Source of the DNA: Candidatus Latescibacterota bacterium
GTDB taxonomy: Bacteria; Krumholzibacteriota; Krumholzibacteriia; LZORAL124-64-63
Assembly (NCBI GenBank): GCA_030658975.1
Contig: JAUSBL010000001.1
Coordinates: 1-60,279, forward strand
DNA length: 60,279 nucleotides
Direction of reading: 5' to 3'
Of the stretch, positions 26,272 through 34,923 are shown piece after piece. How positions within the stretch are numbered: position 1 is the first letter of the stretch; each line of letters opens with the position of its first letter. Below the pieces are notes generated by a model. The model was not told the origin of the DNA and made no database searches. It saw nothing but the letters and a program-made list of their open reading frames with translations. A program made the translations under genes and the position numbers.

Positions 26272-27740
26272 GGCAGGACCACCCCCAGCTCCTGCGAGAG
26301 CAGGGCGCGCACGACCGCCAGGCCGCTGGCCGGCGCGCAGTAGTCCATCTGCACCGTCACGGTCACCGTGTTGGCGAGGGTCCCGGACGACGTGGGCGGG
26401 TTGCGCACCGCCACGAAGGGGCGGCTGGCCGGGCGACTGGTGATGTACCGGTGGTACTCCATCCGGTAGAGGTACTTCGTCGTGCTGGAGTCCACGGCGG
26501 CCATGCCGACACCGGCGGAGATGTTGCCGGTGAAGACGAGTTCCGGCAGGCCGGCTTTCAGCGGCAGCCCCTTCTTCGTGGACGGGATGTAGAAGGTGGA
26601 CTGGTCCGGGGTGGCCCGGAAGCCCAGCGTGTTGGTCACGAAGCTGGGCGGCGGCGCGCCCGTCACGCCGATCAGGGCCGGCGAGACCAGCAGCAGCTTG
26701 CCGGGCTCGTAGCCGGCGGGGGGCTGCACGTACTGGGCCACCAGCTCCGCCGACGCGGCCAGGCGCGGCGAGGCGCTGGCGCCGGTGTACCAGAACACCG
26801 CCGGGAACTGGCGCAGGGTCTCGAGCAGGACCCACATCCGGTCGGGCAGCCCCTCGGAGATCTCGTAGAGGGACCAGCCGCCCGGCCCGTAGATCGAGTC
26901 CATGACCGCGTGGTAGAACGCGCGGTCGAAGTTGCCGACGCTGTCGTCGACCAGCAGCACGTCGCTGAGCACCGGCCGGACCTCCCAGGTCCAGTCGAAG
27001 CGCGTCGTGGCGTCGGCCTCGTCGCTGACCCGGATGGTCAGCGTGCGCTCGCCCGGCGGGATCAGGCCGTGCAGGTCGATCGCGAACGTGCCGAGGGCGG
27101 GGTCGTCGAGGCGCTTGATCACCGGGCGCAGGGCGGGGTTCGCGCCGGGCTCGCCCTCCGGCAGGGGCGCCAGCAGGGTGTCCGCCGTGTCCAGGTGGTA
27201 GACGACCGAGTCGTCCATCGTCACGTTGCCGTCGAGGTCCAGGGCGAAGAGGCGGAAGTCGGCCGAGCTGTAGCTCCAGAAGAAGGTGTCGTAGTCGCTG
27301 ACGAAGTTGATCACCGGCGGGAAGTTCCGCAGCGGGATGTACTGGCTGACCGTGTCGCTGGAGGCGCCGCGGTCGTCCCGGCAGGCCACGTGGATCATGG
27401 CCTGCGCCCGGCCGGTGTCGTCGGTCTCGAAGGTCATGGTCGTATCGGTGGCGGTGGTCGTGATCCAGGGGGCGACGATGCCTTCCGCCGTCTCGATCGA
27501 CACGTAGTACGCCTCGACAAAGCCGTCCTCGTCGGTGCCCGACCAGTGGAAGGTGCGGCTGAAGTAGCTCGTGGGGTTCAGCGCGCCCCCCTCGGGCGGG
27601 GTCACGAAGATGCGCGCGACCGGGCGCCGGTTGGGCAGCGAGGCGGGATCGAAGGCTTCGTTGCCGCAGCCGGCCGCCAGCGCGCAGAGCACCGCGGCGA
27701 GGGACAGGGCGAGCGACAAGGCGCGCGGCGACGACCTCAT
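26268..27740 (-). CDS. exported lipoprotein of unknown function with Ig-like repeats
   Basis: A 490-residue lipoprotein: lipobox near residue 25 (ALAAGC), then two Ig/FN3-like modules (FHWSGTDEDGFVEAYYV; TRFDWTWEV) and a C-terminal alpha/beta region starting DVLLVDDSVGN that resembles a class-I-amidotransferase-like or ThuA-like fold, without a visible catalytic triad. Start ATG overlaps the upstream stop (ATGA), and the end overlaps the TonB receptor start (GTGA). I infer a cell-surface partner of the receptor and PorV proteins. I do not recognise a named family. Confidence 0.75.
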   Translation of the reverse strand: MRSSPRALSLALSLAAVLCALAAGCGNEAFDPASLPNRRPVARIFVTPPEGGALNPTSYFSRTFHWSGTDEDGFVEAYYVSIETAEGIVAPWITTTATDTTMTFETDDTGRAQAMIHVACRDDRGASSDTVSQYIPLRNFPPVINFVSDYDTFFWSYSSADFRLFALDLDGNVTMDDSVVYHLDTADTLLAPLPEGEPGANPALRPVIKRLDDPALGTFAIDLHGLIPPGERTLTIRVSDEADATTRFDWTWEVRPVLSDVLLVDDSVGNFDRAFYHAVMDSIYGPGGWSLYEISEGLPDRMWVLLETLRQFPAVFWYTGASASPRLAASAELVAQYVQPPAGYEPGKLLLVSPALIGVTGAPPPSFVTNTLGFRATPDQSTFYIPSTKKGLPLKAGLPELVFTGNISAGVGMAAVDSSTTKYLYRMEYHRYITSRPASRPFVAVRNPPTSSGTLANTVTVTVQMDYCAPASGLAVVRALLSQELGVVLP

Positions 27741-29689
27741 TTGATGATCACCAGCTTCCCGCGTTCCACCCTGCCGGTGGCGAGATCCTCCACGGCGAAG
27801 ATGTAGAGGCCCGAGGCGATGGCGCGCACCGGTTCGCTCAGGATGTCCCAGGGCTCGAGGCCCGAGGCCGGATCGTCGTGGTGCAGGGTCTTGACCAGAT
27901 CGCCGTTGAGGGTGAAGACCTTGATGACGCAGCGCGCAGGCAGACCGGTGAACCAGAGCTTACGGCCCAGTTCCTGCTCGCCCTGCTGGTCGTCGAAACG
28001 CGAGGCGACCCGGTAGGGGTTCGGGAAGACGCCCGGGCCCCGGCCCTCGCCCAGCGGTTGCGGCGCCGGGCCCGGGTAGACCAGCGCCGCGTTCTCGTAG
28101 TAGCCGCTCTGGAACTCCGGCAGGCTCGACACCACGTCGGGAGCGGAGAAGGACACCACGGAATACCAGTAGCCGAAGCCGTCGAGCAGCGAGGTGTCGC
28201 GGAAGCGCCGCTTGCCGTCGGCGCCCAGCGGCGGCAGCCCGGTGTCGAAGCCGATGCCGTCGATCTTGTCGAACTGGGCCACCATGGTCGACTGCTCGTA
28301 GGGGTCGCCGCCGAAGGACTCGCCCTGGAAGCGGAAGATGCGGTAACCCTGGAAATCGGGCCGCTGGGTGATGATGCTGATGTGGTGCTCGGGGGAGCGG
28401 CGCGGGTCGTCGCTCTGCAGGGGCACGGGCTCGCCCTGGTCGTTCAGGGCGATGGAGTCGCCGGGAGCCCAGGCCAGCACGACCGTGTTGTCCTCGTATT
28501 CCAGAGACAGCCGCGGCGAGGGCGGGCCGGTCGGGATCGCGAAGCCCGAGTCGTAGGCCACCTGGGCCACCTTGGCGTTGGCCAGCAGGTTCAGCGAGTC
28601 GGCCCCGCAGACCACGGCGTAGGTCACCTGCAGGGTGTCTCCGGGCGCGAGGTTCGTGAACGGGCCGGTGGCGAGCAGGCCGTTCCAGTTGCCGGGGTAG
28701 GAAAAGTCGCCGCCGGCGTCGAAGTCGCCGTTGGAGAGCATCTGGTACTTGCCGGGCAGCGGCTGGCCGTCGACCTCGTAGGCGTCGTCCTGGGCGGGCA
28801 CCGAGCGGAACCGCCAGCTGTTGTAGGAGACCGGCGGCAGGCCCGCGGCAGGCGACGGGGCCGGCGAGGATCCCAGCAGGCGCGCGCCGATCCAGGAGGT
28901 GGCCATCCCCTCCTCGCCGTCGTCGTCGTGCTCGTACATCATCCAGAGTTCGGGGTCGTCGGCGACGTCGCCAGGGCGCCAGGCGCCGTTGACGTCGTCG
29001 TAGAACTGCCAGGTGCGCGGCGCGCCGCTGCCGTAGCCGGAGGGCACGGTGATCGTCGTGTTGCCGACGGTGGTGTCGTTCCAGTAGCCGACGTACACGT
29101 CGCTCAGCTCGCTGTCCGAATCGTTGACGATGCGGTAGTCGAGGATGACGAAGTCGTCGGCGTACGAGCTGCTCCAGGACAGCACGCGCAGGATCACCTT
29201 GACGAACAGCGGCGTGTGGTTGCCGGTCTCGTCGAACTTGTCGTCGGTGAAGTAGCACTCGATGTGCTGCGTGGCCAGGGCGGCGGGGTTGTAGTCGTCG
29301 CTGTTCTGCGTGTTGGACCAGACCTGCACGTCTTCGGTCAGGGAATCGGTGAACTCGCGGATGTCCTCGCCGTCGGTCAGGCTCGAGGCGTCCTGCGCTC
29401 CGGTCGAGACACGGCGCTGTCCTTCCGGCGTCACGGCGCCGACCCACAGGCCGCCCAGGAACAGGTGCTCGACGTGGCTGTTGCCGGGGTATTCGCACGA
29501 GGGCTGGTAGGGGCTGGAGAGCCCGTTGCCGACATAGCCGAGATTCGTGATGGTCATGCGGATGAGACCCGCGTTGGTCACCAGCTCCGTGCGGGGGACG
29601 GCGCCGGCAGGCCGGACGCAACAGAGGCACAGGAAGCCGCACAGCGCGGCGACCAGGGCGGAGCGGGCGGTGCTGCCGGGGCGGAGCAC
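27737..29689 (-). CDS. secreted protein with FlgD/T9SS-like C-terminal module
   Basis: A 650-residue exported protein of unknown function. Signal peptide residues 9-30, ending PAGA. The body is beta-rich, with many Asp/Tyr/Trp clusters (VILDYRIVNDSDSELSDVY). The end holds a FlgD-Ig-like unit (GVFPNPYR, IKVFTLNGDLVKTL, IASGLYIFAVE) like those used for sorting or folding of exported FCB proteins. The start is GTG 29689 with GGAGG 7 bases upstream. First gene of a tightly overlapping five-gene operon ending at 21180, driven by the promoter at 29776-29805. Probably the cargo or structural component of the system. Confidence 0.8.
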   Translation of the reverse strand: MLRPGSTARSALVAALCGFLCLCCVRPAGAVPRTELVTNAGLIRMTITNLGYVGNGLSSPYQPSCEYPGNSHVEHLFLGGLWVGAVTPEGQRRVSTGAQDASSLTDGEDIREFTDSLTEDVQVWSNTQNSDDYNPAALATQHIECYFTDDKFDETGNHTPLFVKVILRVLSWSSSYADDFVILDYRIVNDSDSELSDVYVGYWNDTTVGNTTITVPSGYGSGAPRTWQFYDDVNGAWRPGDVADDPELWMMYEHDDDGEEGMATSWIGARLLGSSPAPSPAAGLPPVSYNSWRFRSVPAQDDAYEVDGQPLPGKYQMLSNGDFDAGGDFSYPGNWNGLLATGPFTNLAPGDTLQVTYAVVCGADSLNLLANAKVAQVAYDSGFAIPTGPPSPRLSLEYEDNTVVLAWAPGDSIALNDQGEPVPLQSDDPRRSPEHHISIITQRPDFQGYRIFRFQGESFGGDPYEQSTMVAQFDKIDGIGFDTGLPPLGADGKRRFRDTSLLDGFGYWYSVVSFSAPDVVSSLPEFQSGYYENAALVYPGPAPQPLGEGRGPGVFPNPYRVASRFDDQQGEQELGRKLWFTGLPARCVIKVFTLNGDLVKTLHHDDPASGLEPWDILSEPVRAIASGLYIFAVEDLATGRVERGKLVIIK

Positions 29690-29775
29690 GTGTCGGCCTC
29701 CGGGTACAAGGGGGGCGGTCCCCGGGTTGGCGACCGTGGGGGTACGGCCGGTGCGCGGTGGATCCGTGACGGACG

Positions 29776-29805
29776 AAACTAGCTCCCGGGAACCATTCCT
29801 GTCAA
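29776..29805 (-). promoter_or_regulatory. promoter for the exported-protein/TonB receptor operon
   Basis: On the minus strand, TTGACA (29800-29805) and TAGTTT (29776-29781) with an 18-base spacer, about 87 bases upstream of the GTG start. Perfect -35, moderate -10. Confidence 0.5.
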
Positions 29806-29827
29806 TGATTTGCGGGATTTTCGCACT

Positions 29828-29857
29828 TTGACGGCAGGGCTAGGCCACCCCTATACT
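29828..29857 (+). promoter_or_regulatory. promoter for the SGNH hydrolase gene
   Basis: TTGACG (29828-29833), an 18-base spacer and TATACT (29852-29857), 38 bases upstream of the GTG start. One of the best sigma-70 matches in the window, divergent from the operon promoter at 29776-29805. Confidence 0.65.
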
Positions 29858-29895
29858 GGCGTTCGCCCGAGTGCGGATCCCGACGAAGGACGGTC

Positions 29896-31146
29896 GTGAG
29901 AAGACGCCTGCGCACCCTGTCCCTGGCCTTCGCCGCCGTGTTCGCCACCCTGGTGGCCTGCGAGCTGGCGGTGCGCTACCTGCAGGACACGATCCCCCCT
30001 CCCGACGGCACGCCCTACCGCAACGATCCGGACTGCGGTTACGTCCTGAATCCCGGCGATCCGGGCCTCTTCCCGCCCGATGACGACCGCCACGTCAATC
30101 CCCTGGGCTTCCGCGACCGCGATCGCGCGGTCCCGAAGCCGCCCGGGATGTGGCGCCTGGTCGGCATCGGGGATTCTTTCGTCTACGGGGACGTGCCGAT
30201 CGCCTGCAATTTCCTGCGGGTTTTGGACGACTCCCTGCGGGCGACCCCGCCGGCCGGCCACGCCGCCGCCGAGGCCATGATCGCCGGTCTGCCCGGCTGG
30301 GACGTGCGCAACGCCGTGGGCCTGATGCGGGGCAAGGGCGACGCCTGGCGCCCGGACGTGGCCCTGCTCTGCTTCTCGATCGACAGCGACGTGACGGGCA
30401 TCCCCATCCCCGGCGCCGTCTTCCAGGGCAACCTGCACTTCACCGGCTCGCGGGAGCCGCTGCTGAACCTGCTGCGCAAGAGCCGCCTGTTCGTGCTCGC
30501 CGAGCAGTTGTACGGCGTCCGCACGGTCAACGCCCTGCGCCGCTGGCGGGCCGCGGCCCGCTTCGGCGGCGCGGCGGCCGCGCCGGCCGTGCCGGCCGCA
30601 CCGGACGCTCTGAACATACCGATCGCCGCCGACGCGCCCGAGGGCACGCTGCATCCCGGTGCGCCGGTCTTCGCGGGGATGTGGGGCGATCCGGCGGATC
30701 CCGCGCGGCGCCTCCCCCTGAAGCCGGAGTTCCTGCGCCGCCGGGTGGAGAACCTGCCCCTCTACCGCACCGAGACGCCGCCGGAGGTGGCCCGCTGGTG
30801 GGAGCAGGCCGAACGGCAGGTGCTGGAGTTCGACGCCGCCTGCCGTCGGGCCGGCGCGCGCTGCGTGCTGCTGATCGCCCCCTCGGAGATCCAGGTCGAC
30901 CCGGTCGTGCAGGAGCTGACCCTGCGCCGGGCGCCGCTGCCGGCCGCGGCCTACGACTTCGCGGGCCCGTCGCGCCGGCTGCGCGCGTTCGCCGCGGCCC
31001 GCGGCATCGCCTGCGTCGACCCCCTCGAGGCCCTGCGCGCGGCGCAGCAGAGCAGCGGCCTGCGGCAGTACATCCCCAACAACGGCCACTGGAGCGTGCC
31101 CGGCAACGCGGTGGTCGCCCGCGAGGTCGCGGCGTCGCTCCGCTAG
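29896..31146 (+). CDS. SGNH/GDSL-type hydrolase, membrane-anchored
   Basis: A 416-residue protein with an N-terminal hydrophobic segment (about residues 7-22), then an SGNH hydrolase fold. GIGDSFVYGD gives the nucleophile Ser94, and the C-terminal NNGHWSVPGN carries the catalytic His398. This is the arrangement in AlgJ/AlgX-like and related O-acetyltransferase partners and in extracellular esterases. The start is GTG 29896 with GAAGGA five bases upstream. The stop shares the palindrome CTAG with the convergent AmpG-like gene. A link to the MBOAT acyltransferase 25 kb away is possible but unproven. Confidence 0.8.
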   Translation: MRRRLRTLSLAFAAVFATLVACELAVRYLQDTIPPPDGTPYRNDPDCGYVLNPGDPGLFPPDDDRHVNPLGFRDRDRAVPKPPGMWRLVGIGDSFVYGDVPIACNFLRVLDDSLRATPPAGHAAAEAMIAGLPGWDVRNAVGLMRGKGDAWRPDVALLCFSIDSDVTGIPIPGAVFQGNLHFTGSREPLLNLLRKSRLFVLAEQLYGVRTVNALRRWRAAARFGGAAAAPAVPAAPDALNIPIAADAPEGTLHPGAPVFAGMWGDPADPARRLPLKPEFLRRRVENLPLYRTETPPEVARWWEQAERQVLEFDAACRRAGARCVLLIAPSEIQVDPVVQELTLRRAPLPAAAYDFAGPSRRLRAFAAARGIACVDPLEALRAAQQSSGLRQYIPNNGHWSVPGNAVVAREVAASLR

Positions 31147-32435
31147 GCGGATCCTGACGCCCGTCCCGCGCTCTCCCCCTCCAGCCGCGGCAGCCACGGC
31201 AGCAACGCCAGTCCGGGCAACCCGCACACCAGCACCAGCAGGAAGTAGGCGCGGTAGCCCACCGCCGTCTGGATCGCCCCGCTGGCCATGCCCGGCAGCA
31301 TCATGCCCAGCGCCATCAGGCCCGTCGCGATCGCGAAGTGGGAGGTCCGGTGCTCCCCGCGCGAGACGCGCATCAGCACGACCATGAACGCGGTCGTGCC
31401 CAGACCGTATCCCAGCTGCTCCAGCGCGACCAGGGGGTAGGCCACCGCCGGTCCGGGCTGGGCCCAGGCCAGGTAGAGATAGGCGAAGTGGGGCACGTTG
31501 AGCGCCAGCGCCAGCGGCCACAGCATGCGCCGCAGCCCGAAGCGCCCGATGAGCCAGCCGCCCAGGATGCCGCCCACGATCAGGCAACTCAAACCGACGG
31601 TGCCGTAGGCGAACCCGACCTGCTGGGTCGTCAGGGCGAGGCCGCCCTTTTCCTTGCCGTCGAGCAGGAACGGCGCGGCCAGCTTCAGCAGCATGGCCTC
31701 GCCCAGGCGGTACAGCAGGATGAAGGCGACGATCACGCCCGCGCGGGGCTGGCGCAGCCAGTCGGCCATGATGCGCAGCCAGCCGGCGCCGGCCGGTCCG
31801 CCGGCGAGGGCGCCGTCCGCGGCGACGCCGACGTCGGTGGGCGGGCGGGGCAGGACGGCCCGGTGGTAGAGCCATAGCCCCGCGTACAGGACCGCCGCAC
31901 CGGCGAACACCGTCGACCAGGCCCACGCGACGCCGCGCGGCCCGCCTTCGAGCCGGCCGGCCACGCTCACCAGCAGCCCCGAGCCGAAGATCATCGCCCC
32001 GCGGTAGAACATCGTGCGCACGCCGACGAAGTACGCCTGCGCGCGTTCGTCCAGCGCGTGGAGGTAGAAGCCGTCGGCCGCGATGTCGTGGGTGGCCGAG
32101 ACCAGCGCCGCCAGCGTGAAGACGGCCAGCGACCAGGCGAAGAAGCCCGGCGCGACGATCGCCGCCGCCACGGCCGCGAGGCAGGCCGCCTGGGCGGCCT
32201 GCGTGCCGAGGATCCAGGCGCGCTTGGTCGCGCGCGTGTCCACCAGCGGGCCCCAGAGCAGCTTCAGGACCCAGGGCAGGTAGAGCAGGCTGGTCCACAG
32301 CGCGATGCTGGCATTGTCCACGCCCATCTTCTTGTAGAGGATCACCGAGACCGTGTTGACCAGGATGTAGGGCACGCCCTCGGCGAAGTAGAGCGAGGGC
32401 ACGAAGAGCCAGGGCGAGCGTTGCGGTCGCGACAC
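31143..32435 (-). CDS. MFS permease of the AmpG/PAT family
   Basis: A 430-residue multi-pass membrane protein, about 12 hydrophobic helices. The PSLYFAEGVPYILVNTVSVI opening, LPWVLKLLWGPLVD, ATHDIAADGFYLHAL and LTTQQVGFAYGTVGL fit the AmpG/acetyl-CoA transporter (PAT) group. AmpG imports anhydromuropeptides for cell-wall recycling; some relatives carry other substrates, so the exact cargo is open. The start is GTG 32435, preceded by GGGAGG; the longer upstream open frame is antisense to the divergent permease leader. Its TAG stop overlaps the SGNH gene stop in CTAG. Confidence 0.85.
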   Translation of the reverse strand: MSRPQRSPWLFVPSLYFAEGVPYILVNTVSVILYKKMGVDNASIALWTSLLYLPWVLKLLWGPLVDTRATKRAWILGTQAAQAACLAAVAAAIVAPGFFAWSLAVFTLAALVSATHDIAADGFYLHALDERAQAYFVGVRTMFYRGAMIFGSGLLVSVAGRLEGGPRGVAWAWSTVFAGAAVLYAGLWLYHRAVLPRPPTDVGVAADGALAGGPAGAGWLRIMADWLRQPRAGVIVAFILLYRLGEAMLLKLAAPFLLDGKEKGGLALTTQQVGFAYGTVGLSCLIVGGILGGWLIGRFGLRRMLWPLALALNVPHFAYLYLAWAQPGPAVAYPLVALEQLGYGLGTTAFMVVLMRVSRGEHRTSHFAIATGLMALGMMLPGMASGAIQTAVGYRAYFLLVLVCGLPGLALLPWLPRLEGESAGRASGSA

Positions 32436-32529
32436 GGTGCCTCCCGGGCGGTGGACGGTGCCCGACGATCTTGGCGGGGCGGCGCAGGAATGGCAATCGG
32501 GATCTGCGCCGCGCGCGGGCACTCCCCGC

Positions 32530-32558
32530 TTGCCAAATCGGCGCGCCCCGCTTCCAAT
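32530..32558 (+). promoter_or_regulatory. possible promoter for the APC permease gene
   Basis: TTGCCA (32530-32535), 17-base spacer, TCCAAT (32553-32558), 53 bases before the ATG. Moderate match. Confidence 0.3.
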
Positions 32559-32611
32559 GGGGGCCACGTCCGCGCGGACTGCGCCGCCCGCCGGCGATCC
32601 GGAGGTACGAC

Positions 32612-34129
32612 ATGCACGAGCGGAAGCCGCCGACCGCCGCACCGGGAGCCCCCGGATTCAAGCGGGACATCCGCCTCTTCGACGCGGTGATGATCGTCGT
32701 GGGGGTGATGATCGGTTCGGGCATCTTCATCGTCAGCGCCGACATCGCCCGCAGCGTGGGCTCGACGGGCTGGCTGCTGGCGGTCTGGCTGTTCAGCGGC
32801 CTGGTGACGCTGCTGGGCGCGGCCTGCTACGGCGAACTGGCGGCGCTGATGCCGCAGGCCGGCGGGCAGTACGTCTACCTGCGCGAGTCCTTCGGCAGGC
32901 TGACCGGCTTCCTCTACGGCTGGACGCTGTTCATGGTGATCCAGACCGGCTCGATCGCGGCCGTCGGCATGGCCTTCGCCAAGCACCTGGCGCTGCTGGC
33001 GCCGTCCCTGGGCGAGCAGCACGTGCTGCTGTCGGTCGGCGGCCTGGACGTCAACGCGGCGCAGCTGGTCGCCATCGCCAGCATCGCCCTGCTGACGTGG
33101 CTCAACACGCTCGGCCTGCGCGAGGGCAAGCTCGTCCAGGACAGCTTCACCGTGGCCAAGGTGGCCGCCCTGCTCGTGCTGGTGGTCTGCGGCCTCGCGC
33201 TGGCGCGGCACTCCGGGGCCATCGCCGCGAACTTCCACGACATGTGGTCGGCGAGCCGGGTCGTGGTGGGCGCCGACGGGTCGGTCACGCGCGAGGCGCT
33301 GACGGGGATCGGCCTGCTCATGGCCCTGGGCGCGGCGTCGGTCGGCTCGCTCTTCGCCTGCGACGCCTGGAACAACGTCACCTTCACCAGCGGCGAGACC
33401 GTGAACCCGCAGCGCACCATCACCCGCGCCCTGGTCACGGGCGTCGCCGTGGTGGTCGTCATCTACATGCTGACCAACCTGGTGTACGTGCTGGCCCTGC
33501 CGGTGGCCGGCCTCCCCGACGCCGCGGACGTCGCCGGCCGCGGCCTGCAGTTCGCGACCGACGACCGCGTCGGCACCGCGGCCGCGTCGACGATCCTGGG
33601 ACCCGTCGCCGCCGCGATCATGGCCGTGCTGGTGATGATCAGCACCTTCGGCTGCAACAACGGCATGATCCTCACCGGCGCCCGCGTCTACTACGCGATG
33701 GCGCACGACGGCCTCTTCTTCCGCAGCACCGGCACGCTCAACCGCCGCCGCGTGCCCGCCGCCGCGCTGGTCATGCAGGGCGTCTGGGCCTGCCTGCTCT
33801 GCCTGACGGGGCGCTACGGCGACCTGCTCGACTACGTCATCTTCGCGGTGCTGATCTTCTACGCGCTGTCGGTGGCGGGGATCTTCGTGCTGAGGCGCAG
33901 GCGGCCGACGGCCGCGCGGAGCTGGCGCGCGCCCGGCTACCCGGTGCTGCCGGCCCTGTACGTGCTGGTCGCGGTGGCGATCTGCGTGGACCTGCTGATC
34001 GTCAAACCCCGCTACTCGTGGCCGGGGCTGTTGATCGTGGGGTTGGGCGTGCCGGTGTTCTGGCTCTGGGGCAGGCGCTCCCCGTCGCCCGGCGCGGCGT
34101 CCCCGCCGCCCGACGACCAGGGCATCTGA
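32612..34129 (+). CDS. APC-family amino acid permease
   Basis: A 505-residue, 12-helix amino acid/polyamine/organocation transporter in the inner membrane. The first helix has VVGVMIGSGIFIVSADIAR, the family's GSGIF unwound segment; ACYGELAALMPQAGGQYVYL is helix 2-3. The substrate is probably an amino acid but not assignable by eye. ATG 32612 has GGAGG 6 bases upstream. The last 118 bases overlap motB, which is encoded on the other strand. Confidence 0.92.
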   Translation: MHERKPPTAAPGAPGFKRDIRLFDAVMIVVGVMIGSGIFIVSADIARSVGSTGWLLAVWLFSGLVTLLGAACYGELAALMPQAGGQYVYLRESFGRLTGFLYGWTLFMVIQTGSIAAVGMAFAKHLALLAPSLGEQHVLLSVGGLDVNAAQLVAIASIALLTWLNTLGLREGKLVQDSFTVAKVAALLVLVVCGLALARHSGAIAANFHDMWSASRVVVGADGSVTREALTGIGLLMALGAASVGSLFACDAWNNVTFTSGETVNPQRTITRALVTGVAVVVVIYMLTNLVYVLALPVAGLPDAADVAGRGLQFATDDRVGTAAASTILGPVAAAIMAVLVMISTFGCNNGMILTGARVYYAMAHDGLFFRSTGTLNRRRVPAAALVMQGVWACLLCLTGRYGDLLDYVIFAVLIFYALSVAGIFVLRRRRPTAARSWRAPGYPVLPALYVLVAVAICVDLLIVKPRYSWPGLLIVGLGVPVFWLWGRRSPSPGAASPPPDDQGI

Positions 34130-34908
34130 CCGTCCTGGTAGAGGACCGTGATGCTGATGCGGCGGTTGCCGACGTCGGCCGGGTTCTCGGGGTGGCGCAG
34201 GCGCGTGTCGGCGTAGCCGCTGACCTCGGCCACCTGCCCGGCGGGCAGGCCGTGGTTGATCATGTAGCGGCGGGCGCAGTTGGCGCGCTCGGTCGAGAGC
34301 TCCCAGTTGCTGTAGCCGGCGCCGGCGGGATAGGGACGGCTGTCGGTGTGCCCCTCGATCACGAGCTTGTTGGGCAGCTTGCTCAGCTGCCGCGCCAGGA
34401 CCTGGAGCACCTCCTCGGCCGCCGTGCTGAGGTTCGCGCTGCCCACGTCGAAGAACAGCGAGTTCGACATCTCGACCATCTGGATGTTGAGTCCCGAATC
34501 GGTCATCTTGATCTCGACCTGATTCATGATCTGTTCGAAGTGCTCCACGCAGGACAGCTGCTCGCGCAGTTCGGTGGCCGCCTCCTCCAGCAGGCGCTTC
34601 GCCTCCGCCTTCATCCCCTCCATGATCCCCTGGCCGGTCTCGGGCAGGATCGACTGGCCGCCGAGCGGGCCGCCGGCGCCCGAGGCCCGGAACGCGCCGG
34701 GGTCGCGGAAATAGCCCGCCACCGCCTCCTTCACGGCCTGGTCCTGGTTGACGATCCACAGCACGATGAACAGCGACATCATCGAGGTGACGAAGTCGGC
34801 GTAGGCCACCTTCCACGCGCCGCCGTGGTGGCCGTGGCCCACGACCTTCTTGACGATGATGATGGGCTGCAGCGGCTGGTCGCCGCTCTTGCCCTTCTGC
34901 TCCGCCAT
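34012..34908 (-). CDS. motB: flagellar motor stator protein MotB
   Basis: A 298-residue stator subunit. One membrane helix near residues 36-53 (AYADFVTSMMSLFIVLWI) contains the ion-binding Asp38 typical of MotB. A plug-like amphipathic stretch follows, then an OmpA-like peptidoglycan-binding domain (SNSLFFDVGSANL, IEGHTDSRPY, NWELSTERAN, NRRISI). It anchors the proton/sodium channel to the wall. It begins 15 bases after motA. The C-terminal Pro/Gly-rich tail is encoded opposite the end of the APC permease gene. Confidence 0.95.
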   Translation of the reverse strand: MAEQKGKSGDQPLQPIIIVKKVVGHGHHGGAWKVAYADFVTSMMSLFIVLWIVNQDQAVKEAVAGYFRDPGAFRASGAGGPLGGQSILPETGQGIMEGMKAEAKRLLEEAATELREQLSCVEHFEQIMNQVEIKMTDSGLNIQMVEMSNSLFFDVGSANLSTAAEEVLQVLARQLSKLPNKLVIEGHTDSRPYPAGAGYSNWELSTERANCARRYMINHGLPAGQVAEVSGYADTRLRHPENPADVGNRRISITVLYQDGQMPWSSGGGDAAPGDGERLPQSQNTGTPNPTINSPGHE

Positions 34909-34923
34909 GCCCTGGATCCCTTC

